From the NCBI GenBank assembly GCA_029556545.1, contig JAKQEQ010000167.1, positions 1 through 64,000 of the forward strand: 64,000 bases of DNA, written 5' to 3'. Positions 34,957 to 43,934 of this stretch are shown here, one piece after another. The first letter of the stretch is position 1; each line of letters starts with the position of its first letter. The stretch comes from Candidatus Hydrogenedentota bacterium. GTDB taxonomy: Bacteria; Hydrogenedentota; Hydrogenedentia; Hydrogenedentales; JAGMZX01. A program made the translations under genes and the position numbers. Below the pieces are notes generated by a model. That model was given only the letters and a program-made list of their open reading frames with translations. It was not told the DNA's origin and made no database searches.

Positions 34957-37299
34957 TCAGAAATCGAATGTGCGCGTGACGTACACGTGCTCGCTGTCCA
35001 GCACACGCGCGCCGTGCAACACGGTGTTGGGCATGCAGGCCATGTACTCGGGTCTGGGTTGATAGCCGGGCAGTTGCGGCAGGCCGTAAAAGGTCTCACG
35101 CGCGTTCAGCCGCACCGGGCCGCCTGCCGGCACACGCAGGGTAAGATCGATGCCGTCCTTCGGAAACAGCCTGAAGTTGACCCGGAAGCGATGGTGATCC
35201 ATATCGAGGGGACGCCCGAAGACTAGCGCTTCCTGAACCTCCGTATCGGAAACCATGCGCAATTCCAACTGCGCGGCGCCCGCCGGCGACGCCACGTGCA
35301 GGACAAGTTGACGTGTGTCTTCGCTGATCTCGTCGCCCACGACGGCGATCTCCGGTCCGGGAAACTGCGGCGCTATGGGGGCCGGGGCCTTCATAATCGC
35401 GTGGTGGGAGCCAGGGACGAATTCATCGAAGTGGTCGCGGGGCGTTCCGGGCGGGAAGAACTGGACGGTCCATTCGTCCGGCTCGGAGTCGGCGCTGAGC
35501 CAGAAAGCGCGCTGTACGTCGTAATCGATCCCATACGAGACGGAGTTCAACTTGGGGCGCTCGCGGGTGAAATCGCTATTGGCCAGACTGATTCCGACCA
35601 GAAGCGCTGCCAGCGCGGCGCTTGCGCTCGGCAGCCACCACCGGTTGCGCCGCTGGAGGAACACCAATTGCGGGACCAGCAGGCCCATGAGCAGCGTCAC
35701 GAGCAGGGCAAGTCCCGGCGCGGCCATTATCATGACGGTATACCCGCCCATCCGGTACGCGGGGATAAACAAGACGACAGCCGGCAGTACGGAGACCGTG
35801 AGCGCCATCGCCCATCCCGGTTGCAGCAAGCCGGGTTTGGCCAGCAAGGCGTGGATAAGCAACCCCAGCGTGGCGAAGAACAGCGGCCACATGACCAGGT
35901 ACCCGGCGCCGGGCAGCACGCGGGCCACCACCAGCATCGCCGCGGTCCACCACAAACAGGCGCCCAGCGCCAGGCTCTGCACGGCAACCCACCGGCTGGC
36001 GGCCCCGTAAACCAGCGCGGCCACGGCGATTGCCGCCAACGTGATTGACGCTACGTAGAGGTTGTTGTGATGCAGGGGTTGCAGATTCGGGATACGGGTA
36101 ATGGTCTCAGTGTAGAGAATCCACACCGTATCCGGCCCCCAGATTATCGCGAGCATGATCAGGGCCGCGCCTGCGGCCAGGACGGCCGACAACGCCCATA
36201 GGAATACGCCGGCAAGCACCCCCGGAACCGAGACGTGCCCGCGCAGGCGGGCAATAAGCAGCGTCAGAACCACAAGAAGCGCCGTCAGGAGCGCGAGGGG
36301 CCCGCCCCACGACAGCGGATAGCGGACCATGTTATAGCCGATCGTGTTGAAATACATGACATCCGGCGCCGTCACCGGACCGTCCAGCGGCATGTCGCCG
36401 AAGTGGCGGGCCATGTCGAGGGCGTACATGCCGACGTGCTGGAGCGAACCGAGATCGAGGTGCTCCGGCTTGTCGTTCTTCGTGTGGTACCACGCGAAGT
36501 TGTCGATGAACGCGATGTCGAAACCCTTCATGCCGTGCCGCCGCAACGCGTCGAAATCCGACGAGAACGGCATCCGCCGGTAGACGTCGTACATGAGCGA
36601 GGACGTGCAGGGATATCGCACGCCTTTGATGGCTTCGGCGATAAGCCACCCATTCTCCGGGCTGGTCCCGAAAAGCAGCGCCGTACCCCGCGTTCCGCGC
36701 GCCTCGAGATTCGCCGTCACCCCGACCTCGCCAAACTGCGGATGGTCCGCAAACAGATGCGCCCCCAGCAGCCCGTCCTCCTCGCCGTCGGTAAACACCA
36801 GGATGACGTCGTTCTGAAGGGGCGGCGACGCCTTGAGCGCGCGGGCGACCTCGAGCATCGCGCTGACGCCCGCGCCGTCGTCCGCCGCCCCCGGCCCGTA
36901 GGGCACGGAATCATAGTGCGCCATCAACGCGAACGCCTTCGTGTTGGCGGTCCCCGGAATCCGGCCCAGAATCATGTTCCGCTGGCCGGCGCCGCGCCGG
37001 CCGACGACAAATTCCGATACCGCCTCCGCCTCGACACCGAACGATTGCAGCGTCTCGAAGATATAGGTCTGGACCTTTTCATTGGCCGGCGACCCCGCCG
37101 GATGGGGCTCCTTCGCGATAACGCTGTTGTGCCGGAGGGCGCGGTGCGCCGAAAACTCCGTTTCCAGGCCGTCCTCGGGCAGGGGGCGGGGCGGCGCCAA
37201 GGCATACAGGGACACTCCCGCCGCCAGTACCAGCACGCCAAGAACGGAGATGGTCCAGGAATGGGCACGCCACGGCGTGGTAGAAACGGGGTCGGACAT
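34957..37299 (-). CDS. M28 metallopeptidase with C-terminal multi-span membrane domain
   Basis: 780 residues. After one N-terminal helix (residues 14-33) comes an M28 aminopeptidase domain with the zinc ligands in LMAHYDSVP, GAADDGAG, DGEEDGLL and WYHTKND. About eight or nine membrane helices (residues about 325-565) and a beta-rich extracytoplasmic C-terminal domain follow. The architecture resembles ERMP1/FXNA-type membrane aminopeptidases. The peptidase domain is predicted to face outward. Substrate unknown. The stop codon lies 33 bp from that of the convergent IPT/PQQ gene. Confidence 0.88.
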   Translation of the reverse strand: MSDPVSTTPWRAHSWTISVLGVLVLAAGVSLYALAPPRPLPEDGLETEFSAHRALRHNSVIAKEPHPAGSPANEKVQTYIFETLQSFGVEAEAVSEFVVGRRGAGQRNMILGRIPGTANTKAFALMAHYDSVPYGPGAADDGAGVSAMLEVARALKASPPLQNDVILVFTDGEEDGLLGAHLFADHPQFGEVGVTANLEARGTRGTALLFGTSPENGWLIAEAIKGVRYPCTSSLMYDVYRRMPFSSDFDALRRHGMKGFDIAFIDNFAWYHTKNDKPEHLDLGSLQHVGMYALDMARHFGDMPLDGPVTAPDVMYFNTIGYNMVRYPLSWGGPLALLTALLVVLTLLIARLRGHVSVPGVLAGVFLWALSAVLAAGAALIMLAIIWGPDTVWILYTETITRIPNLQPLHHNNLYVASITLAAIAVAALVYGAASRWVAVQSLALGACLWWTAAMLVVARVLPGAGYLVMWPLFFATLGLLIHALLAKPGLLQPGWAMALTVSVLPAVVLFIPAYRMGGYTVMIMAAPGLALLVTLLMGLLVPQLVFLQRRNRWWLPSASAALAALLVGISLANSDFTRERPKLNSVSYGIDYDVQRAFWLSADSEPDEWTVQFFPPGTPRDHFDEFVPGSHHAIMKAPAPIAPQFPGPEIAVVGDEISEDTRQLVLHVASPAGAAQLELRMVSDTEVQEALVFGRPLDMDHHRFRVNFRLFPKDGIDLTLRVPAGGPVRLNARETFYGLPQLPGYQPRPEYMACMPNTVLHGARVLDSEHVYVTRTFDF

Positions 37300-37443
37300 G
37301 ATTGGGCCTTTCAGGTAGCGAATGGTGCGTCTCGGACCTGCGGGGCTTTGACCGAACGCGCTGACAAAAGGTTACAGGAGCGGCGGGCCGGCACGGCGTC
37401 GCCAAGCGAGCGCAACCGTCTCCTGCTCGTTACGGCCTCGTTT

Positions 37444-37462
37444 AGTGACATTTTTTGTCACT
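37444..37462. promoter_or_regulatory. inverted repeat AGTGACA-N5-TGTCACT
   Basis: Perfect 7-bp arms around TTTTT, about 130 bp upstream of the sigma-54 promoter. The distance fits an upstream activating sequence for an enhancer-binding protein of the PilR/NtrC type. A terminator is a weaker alternative, since no U-tract follows the stem. Confidence 0.4.
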
Positions 37463-37577
37463 GAGGGACGGTATGCGTGCCTTGATGGATGGCGCTATGA
37501 CCTCCGAGAGCGTCCGGTCCAGGCCAAAAATAGGATGTTTAATTGTTTTTTGGCGAGAATTTCCGAGGTTTTGGCTG

Positions 37578-37594
37578 TTGGCACGGATGTTGCC
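37578..37594 (+). promoter_or_regulatory. sigma-54 promoter of the pseudopilin gene
   Basis: TTGGCACGGATGTTGCC matches the -24/-12 consensus TGGCACG-N4-TTGC fully, with GG (37580-37581) and GC (37592-37593) separated by exactly 10 bp. Pilin genes of Pseudomonas, Geobacter and Myxococcus are driven by sigma-54, so the placement makes sense. Confidence 0.85.
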
Positions 37595-37688
37595 TTGACA
37601 TAGGCGTCAGTTGAAACCTGGAAGTGAGGCCCCAACGGGCGGGGCTTTAGGAACACCATCCGGGACGAACCAAACGGGAGATCAGACT

Positions 37689-38120
37689 ATGAAGAAAAAC
37701 CAAGGCTTTACGTTGATTGAGTTGATGATCGTCGTGGCCATCATCGCGATTATCGCGGCCATCGCGATCCCGAACCTGCTCCGCTCGCGGATGCAGTCGA
37801 ACGAGTCGGCGGCCGTCGGCAACCTGAGGACCATCGTCGGCGCGCAGACCGCGTTCCAGTCGGCGAATTTCCAGTATGCCGCCACGTTCGATGAACTGAC
37901 CACGCCCACGCCGCCGTTCCTGGATGGCGACTGGACCGGCACGAAGAGCGGCTACAACTACGTCATGGGCGGCGACGCGAACGCCTTCAACGCGAACGCC
38001 AACGCGGCCCAGTACGGCGTAACCGGCAACCGCGGCTTCTTCACGGATGCGTCCGGCGTCATCCGCTTCGAGGAAGGCGGCGATGCGACCGCGGCGAGCC
38101 CGGTGCTTGGCACGACCTGA
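37689..38120 (+). CDS. type IV pilin / GspG-like pseudopilin
   Basis: 143 residues from the ATG at 37689 behind GGGAG. The class III signal is classical: KKNQG cleaved before FTLIELMIVVAIIAIIAAIAIPNLL, with Glu5 of the mature form. The globular part is short and Ala/Asn-rich (NAFNANANAAQYG). The region SNESAAVGNLRTIVGAQTAFQSANFQYAATFDEL is the GspG-type alpha-1C segment. A strong sigma-54 promoter precedes it and a stable hairpin follows, so it is probably monocistronic and abundant: a major pilin or major pseudopilin. Other assembly genes are not in this window. Confidence 0.93.
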   Translation: MKKNQGFTLIELMIVVAIIAIIAAIAIPNLLRSRMQSNESAAVGNLRTIVGAQTAFQSANFQYAATFDELTTPTPPFLDGDWTGTKSGYNYVMGGDANAFNANANAAQYGVTGNRGFFTDASGVIRFEEGGDATAASPVLGTT

Positions 38121-38160
38121 TCTTAACCCGGACCCTCGGGGGTCCGACCAAGAGTCGCCG

Positions 38161-38199
38161 GTCGGCGGCGAGGGAAACCTCGCCGCCGACTGCTTTCTT
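38161..38199 (+). terminator. intrinsic terminator behind the pseudopilin gene
   Basis: A 12-bp perfect stem GTCGGCGGCGAG/CTCGCCGCCGAC with loop GGAAAC is followed by TGCTTTCTT. A smaller hairpin (CGGACCC...GGGTCCG, 38129-38146) lies just before it. Confidence 0.8.
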
Positions 38200-38219
38200 G
38201 AGCAATACCGGGATTACTT

Positions 38220-39026
38220 TCACTCGTCAGGCGTGGCGGGCGGCTTGTTTTCGAGGAGGAGGTCGTCAAGGATGAGCAGGCGCTCGAACCAGATCATGAG
38301 GAGCGTGCAGAGATAGCGGCGGCCCATTTTTCGCAGGCGGAGGTTGGACTGGCCCCAAGTCCGGCCCGACCAGGAGATCGGGATGCGCGCAATGCGGTAA
38401 CGCCGGATCAGCGCGGACAGCGACATTTCGATGGTGACGTTGAAATGGGCGGCCTGGAGCGGGCTGATGCTGTCGATGACGTGACGGCGGTACACCTTGA
38501 AGGCGTTGGTGAGGTCGTTGTGACGGGTCATGAAGAGCGCTTGCATGAGTTTATTGACGATACGATTGGCCACGAGCTTGACGGGGGGGTACATGGTCAC
38601 TTTGCCGCCGGGCATGAAACGGGACCCGAAGACGCAGTCGTACCCTTCCTCGATCTTGCGGTAACACCGGGCCACGTCTTCCGGCGCGTCCGATCCGTCG
38701 GCCATGACGACGGCCACCGCGTCGCCGGTGATATGCCGCAGGCCGCAACGGACGGCGCGGCCCAGCCCGCCCGGCGGCGCATTGTGGACCAGGCGCACTT
38801 CGGGGTTATCGCGTTGCGCCTCCTCGACCGCTTCCGGGGTGCGGTCCGTACTGTTGTCATTGACCACGAGGAGTTCGAAGGGGATGCCTTCCTCACGCAG
38901 GCGGGTCGCGATCGCGGCAAGCGTGGAGGCGATGTTGTCCGCCTCGTTGTAGGCGGGGATGAGCACCGTGTACTTGAGCGCGTTGCGTTCAGCCGGCGCC
39001 GGATTAGATACGCCCCTCGAAACCAT
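38220..39026 (-). CDS. family 2 glycosyltransferase, dolichyl-P-mannose synthase-like
   Basis: 268 residues. The GT-A fold is evident: [43 protein letters not shown] (metal-binding acidic motif) and the acceptor region [17 protein letters not shown]. The C-terminal helix ([16 protein letters not shown]) may touch the membrane, without the two-helix anchor of larger relatives. It starts at 39026 behind GAGGAG inside the end of the epimerase gene (23-nt overlap). It probably forms a polyprenyl-phosphate-linked sugar, perhaps a donor for GT-C enzymes such as the one at 29103. Confidence 0.88.
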   Translation of the reverse strand: MVSRGVSNPAPAERNALKYTVLIPAYNEADNIASTLAAIATRLREEGIPFELLVVNDNSTDRTPEAVEEAQRDNPEVRLVHNAPPGGLGRAVRCGLRHITGDAVAVVMADGSDAPEDVARCYRKIEEGYDCVFGSRFMPGGKVTMYPPVKLVANRIVNKLMQALFMTRHNDLTNAFKVYRRHVIDSISPLQAAHFNVTIEMSLSALIRRYRIARIPISWSGRTWGQSNLRLRKMGRRYLCTLLMIWFERLLILDDLLLENKPPATPDE

Positions 39027-40065
39027 GATAAATCTCCTCGAGGATGCGCCGCAGATCGTAGGTAAAGTTCCACTCGGGATAGTGGGCTCGGAACTTTCGC
39101 ACGTCGCCGATCCACCAGATGTGATCCCCGATGCGGTTCGTCTCGACGTAGGCGGTGTTCATCTTCTTGCCGGCGATTTCCTCGCAGAGGGCAATCGCCT
39201 CGCGCATCGAGCAGTTGCAGTGCCGGCTCCCGCCGATGTTGTAGACCTCGGCGACGCGCGGCGCGCGAAATACCTGCTCGAAGCAGCGGACCAAGTCGTC
39301 CGAGTGGATGTTGTCGCGCACCTGCTTGCCCTTGTAACCGAAGATGCGGTACTCGCGGCCCGTCATGGCGCACTTCATGAGGTAGGACAGGAACCCGTGC
39401 AGTTCCGCGCCGGAATGTCCCGGGCCGGTGAGGCAGCCGCCCCGGAATACGGCCGTCTTCATGCCGAAATAGCGCCCGTATTCCTGGACCATTACGTCCG
39501 CCGCGACTTTTGACGCGCCGAAGACGGAATGCTTGCACTGATCGATGGACATGGTCTCGTCGATGCCGTGCTCGGCCCAGGGATGGCTCGGGTCGAGTTC
39601 CCAGCGTTCCTCGAGTTCGACCAGCGGCAGGGAATTCGGCAGGTCGCCGTAGACCTTGTTGGTCGAGGTGAAGATAAACGGCGTATCCGGGGCGTGTTGC
39701 CGTGTCAATTCAAGCAGGTGCAGCGTGCCCACCGCGTTCACGCCGAAATCGGTCAGCGGCTCCTTCGCGGCCCAGTCATGGCTTGGCTGCGCCGCCGTGT
39801 GTACAACCAGCGCTATCGCGCCCGCGTATTCGCGGAAGCAGGCATCCAAGTTGGCGTAGTCGCGGATATCGATCTCGCGGTGGACATAATTCGCGAATTC
39901 GCTCTTCAGCCGTTCGGCGGACCAGCGGGTCGATCCGTCCTCGCCGAAGAAATAGGCGCGCATGTCGTTGTCGATGCCCACCACCGTATGGCCCGCGCGC
40001 GCGAAATGACGCACGGTCTCCGCGCCTATCAAGCCCGCCGAACCCGTAACCAGGATTACACCCAT
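39004..40065 (-). CDS. NAD-dependent nucleotide-sugar epimerase (CDP-paratose epimerase-like)
   Basis: 353 residues, extended SDR. It has the NAD motif [13 protein letters not shown], the family-typical [13 protein letters not shown] and [23 protein letters not shown]. The catalytic YxxxK is present as FGASK (in [14 protein letters not shown]), so the tyrosine is replaced by Phe while the lysine stays. Either this subgroup uses another residue or the reaction differs. First gene of the pair with the GT2 gene, pointing to synthesis and transfer of a modified sugar. Confidence 0.85.
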   Translation of the reverse strand: MGVILVTGSAGLIGAETVRHFARAGHTVVGIDNDMRAYFFGEDGSTRWSAERLKSEFANYVHREIDIRDYANLDACFREYAGAIALVVHTAAQPSHDWAAKEPLTDFGVNAVGTLHLLELTRQHAPDTPFIFTSTNKVYGDLPNSLPLVELEERWELDPSHPWAEHGIDETMSIDQCKHSVFGASKVAADVMVQEYGRYFGMKTAVFRGGCLTGPGHSGAELHGFLSYLMKCAMTGREYRIFGYKGKQVRDNIHSDDLVRCFEQVFRAPRVAEVYNIGGSRHCNCSMREAIALCEEIAGKKMNTAYVETNRIGDHIWWIGDVRKFRAHYPEWNFTYDLRRILEEIYHGFEGRI

Positions 40066-40225
40066 GCCAATGTCCTCGTGACCGCGCCAACTTGCCCGCT
40101 TAGACGCTCGCTTTTCCCCTATGCCGCAGGCATTCTAATACGCGGCTTCCAGGGCGTGTCAACCGGTCACGGATTCGCCACGGGTTCGCGCGCGAACGGG
40201 GGGCGGACCCGGCCTCGCGGTGTCG

Positions 40226-40609
40226 TCATGTTCCCGGCGCGGCGCGGCGCTTGAGTTTCTTCACGATGCGGGCGATCCAGAGGTCGAGGTATTCCCGGCC
40301 CAGTTCCGCCAGGATGTCAAGACCCTGGTCGCGGCCCAGGGCGACGGCTCGCTGGCGGGCGAGTTCGCGGGCGCGGCGACGTTCGGACGGCGTGAGGCGG
40401 CCATCGGCGCGGGCGGCCTTGATGGCCTCGACGCAGGTGCGGTAGGTCTCATCGACCGCGGCCTCGAGCACATGAAGCGCCTTGGCGCAGCGGCGGCGGC
40501 GCAGACGCTCGAACCACTCGGAACCCTTGAAGAAGGCCCACGCCGCTCCGAGCGCGCCGGCGATCAGAGTCAGGGTGGTGTCCAGGGGGATGCTCGTGAG
40601 GGATTGCAT
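40226..40609 (-). CDS. small membrane protein at the end of the phage module
   Basis: 127 residues from the ATG at 40609, behind AAGGAG. One hydrophobic segment (TTLTLIAGALGAAWAFF) is followed by a long basic helix (RLRRRRCAKALHVLEAAVDETYRTCVEAIKAARADGRLTPSERRRARELARQRAV). The position at the 3' end of phage genes and the single span suggest a holin-like or spanin-like role, but there is no family match. An upstream open frame is repeat-encoded (GRIGRIGRIGRI) and was excluded. Confidence 0.6.
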   Translation of the reverse strand: MQSLTSIPLDTTLTLIAGALGAAWAFFKGSEWFERLRRRRCAKALHVLEAAVDETYRTCVEAIKAARADGRLTPSERRRARELARQRAVALGRDQGLDILAELGREYLDLWIARIVKKLKRRAAPGT

Positions 40610-40689
40610 GCTTTGGTTCTCCTTACTTGGTCGTCTGGATGAACGGTTTGGACAAAGGCGTTGTCTTGACCGCGCGCGCTCAAAGGAAT

Positions 40690-40740
40690 CGATCCGTCCA
40701 ATCCGTCCGATCCGTCCGATCCGTCCGATCCGTCCGATTC
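40690..40740. repeat. degenerate 9-bp tandem repeat (GATCCGTCC)n
   Basis: Five to six units, nearly perfect, in the spacer between two phage-module genes. Confidence 0.9.
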
Positions 40741-40754
40741 CCATGCGCCCGCGC

Positions 40755-41276
40755 TCAGAGAAACGCGCGGACGTCAATGATGTACCCGTTGCTCGAATCG
40801 TCGGCGTTCTTGATTACGGTCATTCCCGGGCGCAGGTAGAGATGGGCCAAGGCGATGCAGTCCGTGTCGGGATTCGGCGGGCTCGGCGAGGCGGCCTCGG
40901 ACCCCTGCTTGATCGTGATGCTCCAGGAGGGAAGACTCGCCTGGACCAGGTCGATGCGGTTGTTCGTCTCGGGCGGCGTGACCTCGGGGGTCTCGACGGT
41001 CGCGGCGATCTTGAACGGGAACTTGTTGATGAAGGCCCAGCCGGGCTTGACCTCGACGGACAAGCCGGGCGTGGCCTTCGCGACCGTCTTGAGGTCGTCG
41101 GCGGTCGCGCCGCGCAGTACGCCGTTGCCGCCGCCCCACGCCAGGTTCAGCAAGAGGCATACGAGTTCGAGCGCCGCCTCGATGCGGTCGTCCCAGGTGT
41201 TGAGTTTCGCGGAGGCGACGGGGCGCTCCTCGAAATTCCACGCGGTCTTCACGTAAGCGGGTCCCTTGAATGCCAT
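40755..41276 (-). CDS. phage-module protein, possible tail fibre or baseplate component
   Basis: 173 residues from the ATG at 41276 (MAFKGPAYVKTAWNFEERPVASAKLNTWDDRIEAALELVCLLLN), preceded by AGGAAAGG. The N-terminal pattern (AxLNTWDDRI) resembles the start of several phage fibre and baseplate proteins. The remainder is beta-rich and ends YLRPGMTVIKNADDSSNGYIIDVRAFL. It follows the tail-tip gene, which is the usual place for receptor-binding proteins. Not recognised as a defined family. Confidence 0.55.
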   Translation of the reverse strand: MAFKGPAYVKTAWNFEERPVASAKLNTWDDRIEAALELVCLLLNLAWGGGNGVLRGATADDLKTVAKATPGLSVEVKPGWAFINKFPFKIAATVETPEVTPPETNNRIDLVQASLPSWSITIKQGSEAASPSPPNPDTDCIALAHLYLRPGMTVIKNADDSSNGYIIDVRAFL

Positions 41277-41449
41277 GAGATGCACCTTTCCTGTGATTCG
41301 AGGACACGCGGCCGGGACGTGAGGGAGGGATGAGGGCAGGGTACTAACCGGCGTCCCGACCGCGGTCCCCGAAAGCTGCGGTAGTACGGACGGGGACGGG
41401 GACTGGCACAAGCGAGCGAGTCTTCGAACGAGACGTGCCTGTCCCCAAG

Positions 41450-41490
41450 TCCGAGTCCGAGTTCGAGTACGAGTTCGAGTTCGAGCGAGC
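41450..41490. repeat. degenerate 6-bp tandem repeat (GAGTTC)n
   Basis: About six units of CGAGTTCGAGTACGAG type between the tail-tip gene and the next phage-module gene. Related in style to the repeat at 5589-5648. Confidence 0.8.
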
Positions 41491-41500
41491 CCCCGGCGCG

Positions 41501-43240
41501 CTAGTCAAGGTGGAATCCCATATCCAGGCCGACGCGGGCGTCGTCGAGGCGGAACTCGAACAAAGTCGAGGCCGCGGGCTGACTCCGCACCAGGTAGCTG
41601 AAAGGCCGCGCGACGGAGCGCAGCGGCGAGGTCAAGTGCAGCGTAGTGGTCGCCTGTTTGCCGGAAAACTTGTGGACGACGCGGCACACACGGGCCACCA
41701 ACTTTCCGCTGAAACGCCCGTCCCATTCGTCCGCAAGTTCCGGTTCAAGCCGGCGCACGGGCGCACCGCGCACCTCGATAAGGTCGCCGACTCGCGCCTC
41801 GGCGTTTCCGTCGAAAAAGGTGATCGCGCCGGAAATCGTCGGATACGCCAAATCGGCCAGAAGGCCCGCGATCAACCGGTCAGCGTCTTCGACGCGCGAA
41901 ATCGAGAAGTACTCGAAACGTCGCGCGGCAGGACCATACGCGCCGATGCTCGCGGATCGGCTGTAGGTCTTACTCACCGACCCGGTGAATGGATTGCCCT
42001 GAAAGAACACGAGATTCGCCAGGTCGCGGGCGTCCGCGCCGTACTGCACACTCGTTCGAAGCGGATCATGAAAGTACACGCGCTTCGGCGCCGCAGCGGG
42101 CCCGAAGTGGACCGCCTGCGCTTCATCCACAGTGAAGACATAGCCGCCGCCGGCGTAAGCGAGCGCGGCGACTATCTCGAGCACGCCGCCGGATGCGTCG
42201 AACTCGGACAGGGTGACGCCGGTGTGCGTGACCGAGTCCTCATGCGCGCTGCGATACGAGAAGAAATCCTTCAACGCCAACTCGGGCGCGTGATAGCGAC
42301 CCTGTTCGTAGAGATATACGTCGGCGTGGCCCGTCTCGAACAGCGCCGCGTTGAAGCAGAGGCCGCCGCCGAAGGCCATGCCAATGTAGCGCCCGAAGGC
42401 GTCAATCCGGTCGTCATATTCGCCGAAGGCGTTCTTGTGCGGGTTCAACTCGATGTATTCGACGCCTTCCTCGTCAATCAACGCTTGCAGGAACGCCTTG
42501 GCCGCGTCGGCGGCGCGCTTGTAGCCGCTGGCGTCGTAGCGCGCGTCGGACCACCCGGCGACCTCGGGGTGCCGCTTGATCGCGTGGCTGTTGCGGCTGG
42601 TTTCCTCCGCGTCGATCATGATGAGGCGCAGGTCCGGCCAAGGTTCGCCGTCGACGACGAGCCCGGCGATGGTGTCGCCGTCCTTTGCGTAGGCCGCGCT
42701 GGCGTCGATGCGCGGCGCGCCGACCCACTGGCCCTCGCTGATGCCGCCGACCTCGAGTTCATTCTCCGTCGTCTTGCGCCCGAGAAACTTGACGTTTTCC
42801 TGTTGCGCGCCCTCGGGATAGGCCCCATGCGCCACGGTGTAATGCAACGGCCCAAGGGCCTCGTTGATCGCGCTCTTAACGATCGCGCTGATCTCCTGGT
42901 TCGTGTGCGCCTGGGACACAGCAGGGTTGTCGACGTGCGCGGCCCGCTCCGCGCGCGCTTCGATCACCGTGTGGAGCGGCACGTAGCGGTCGAGGATCAG
43001 CTTGCGCGTGTCGCCCCAATGCGGGCCGATGCTTACCACCGGCGCATCGCAGAACAACGCGCCGTCGACCAGCACGCGGACCCGGTGGGCCGCGCCGATC
43101 GTCGCGATCTCGTGCGGCAGCAGGCCGCGAACCATATCGCGCTCGTCCGGCGTCGTGCGTGTCGCCTCGAGCAGGGGCACGTCGTCGAAAGCGGCGACGC
43201 GCCGCCCCCAGGTATCGTAGACTTCGACGCGATATTCCAT
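41501..43240 (-). CDS. Tal/gp37-like tail-tip protein with embedded staphylococcal-nuclease domain
   Basis: 579 residues. Residues 1-130 and 320-579 match tail-tip proteins of siphophages (MEYRVEVYDTWGRRVAAFDDVPLLEATRTTPDERDMVRG; later YGADARDLANLVFFQG, SGAITFFDGNAEARVGDLIEVRG). Between them, residues about 183-312 form a complete SNase (thermonuclease) fold: KDGDTI supplies the calcium Asp, and R205, D210 and E213 in RLIMIDAEET have exactly the R35-D40-E43 spacing of the Staphylococcus enzyme. R284 in AFGRYIG equals R87, and NAALFETGHADVYLY closes the fold. A nuclease on a tail tip could cut DNA during entry. The start is the ATG at 43240; an ATG at 43252 is also possible. Confidence 0.8.
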   Translation of the reverse strand: MEYRVEVYDTWGRRVAAFDDVPLLEATRTTPDERDMVRGLLPHEIATIGAAHRVRVLVDGALFCDAPVVSIGPHWGDTRKLILDRYVPLHTVIEARAERAAHVDNPAVSQAHTNQEISAIVKSAINEALGPLHYTVAHGAYPEGAQQENVKFLGRKTTENELEVGGISEGQWVGAPRIDASAAYAKDGDTIAGLVVDGEPWPDLRLIMIDAEETSRNSHAIKRHPEVAGWSDARYDASGYKRAADAAKAFLQALIDEEGVEYIELNPHKNAFGEYDDRIDAFGRYIGMAFGGGLCFNAALFETGHADVYLYEQGRYHAPELALKDFFSYRSAHEDSVTHTGVTLSEFDASGGVLEIVAALAYAGGGYVFTVDEAQAVHFGPAAAPKRVYFHDPLRTSVQYGADARDLANLVFFQGNPFTGSVSKTYSRSASIGAYGPAARRFEYFSISRVEDADRLIAGLLADLAYPTISGAITFFDGNAEARVGDLIEVRGAPVRRLEPELADEWDGRFSGKLVARVCRVVHKFSGKQATTTLHLTSPLRSVARPFSYLVRSQPAASTLFEFRLDDARVGLDMGFHLD

Positions 43241-43242
43241 GA

Positions 43243-43929
43243 TTACCACCATCGGTCCCGGTAGGACACTGCGACGTCCGCCGTGTGCGTGCTGCCCGGG
43301 GCGTCCGTGTAGGTGATCAACGTGCCGCCGGGCGACACCCTCGGAAACACGCCTTCCGTGTACGGGGTTACGTCTTCGCCTTCGAGCAGGACCCGCCCCG
43401 CAGGGCCGTCGAACAGCAAGGTCTCGCCGTCCGATACGACGCCGGAGTAGGAGATGGCCCGCACGCCGTCGCTGAACCGCGGCGCGATCACGGCGCCGAC
43501 GGCGACCAGGTCGATCCGCACGGGCGCGGGCGCGTTGCCCGCCATCACAAGCGGCTGCGATGCGCCCGAAGCGATGATGCCCCAAAGCACTTCGGTTTCC
43601 TCGACGGCTTCCTCGAAGGGCAGCGGCGCTTCGAGATCGATCACGAACGAACCGACGAGCGGCTTGCGCCCGACCTCGCGCGTGAAACCCGTGCGCCGAA
43701 CCAGCAGCCGCCGACCGTCGCGCAGGACGAGCGGCGTATTCGCGGCGTCCGTCGATGCGGCCGCCAGCACGTCATCGAGCGCCGCTTCGAGGTCGGCCAA
43801 CGTGCTCTTGCCGGTGATCGCGCCGGCGATGCGGACCTTGCGCGCGTCGCGGCCCCCGATTTCCTCGTACTTTTCGGCGGCGGCCGTGCGCGCGTCGTCG
43901 AAAACGTACTCGCCCAACAGTATGGCCAC
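43243..43929 (-). CDS. Dit-like distal tail protein
   Basis: 228 residues from a GTG at 43929 with CAGGAGT upstream. The second half carries the beta-sandwich pattern of distal tail proteins: QPLVMAGNAPAPVRIDLVAVG, then ISYSGVVSDGETLLFDG, GVFPRVSPGGTLITYTD, ending in VSYRDRWW. It lies directly upstream of the Tal-like gene, the conserved Dit-Tal order of siphophage baseplates. There is no tape-measure gene before it, which is unusual. Confidence 0.65.
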   Translation of the reverse strand: MAILLGEYVFDDARTAAAEKYEEIGGRDARKVRIAGAITGKSTLADLEAALDDVLAAASTDAANTPLVLRDGRRLLVRRTGFTREVGRKPLVGSFVIDLEAPLPFEEAVEETEVLWGIIASGASQPLVMAGNAPAPVRIDLVAVGAVIAPRFSDGVRAISYSGVVSDGETLLFDGPAGRVLLEGEDVTPYTEGVFPRVSPGGTLITYTDAPGSTHTADVAVSYRDRWW

Positions 43930-43934
43930 GGCGG

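Larger units (their letters stand above)
37300..37688. other. 389-bp regulatory region upstream of the pseudopilin gene
   Basis: It holds no gene. It contains a 7-bp inverted repeat (37444-37462) and a sigma-54 promoter (37578-37594), followed by a leader of about 85 nt. The region around 37500-37560 is more AT-rich than its surroundings. Confidence 0.65.

Noticed and set aside
40690..40740. Possible CRISPR array
   Set aside because: The units are 9 bp and contiguous without spacers; the same holds for the other period-6/7/9 tracts. No cas genes are present (the Cas4-like domain at 7890 belongs to a transposase fusion).
41435..43264. 609-codon plus-strand frame opposite the tail-tip gene
   Set aside because: Shadow frame; the minus-strand product has recognisable tail-tip and nuclease domains.
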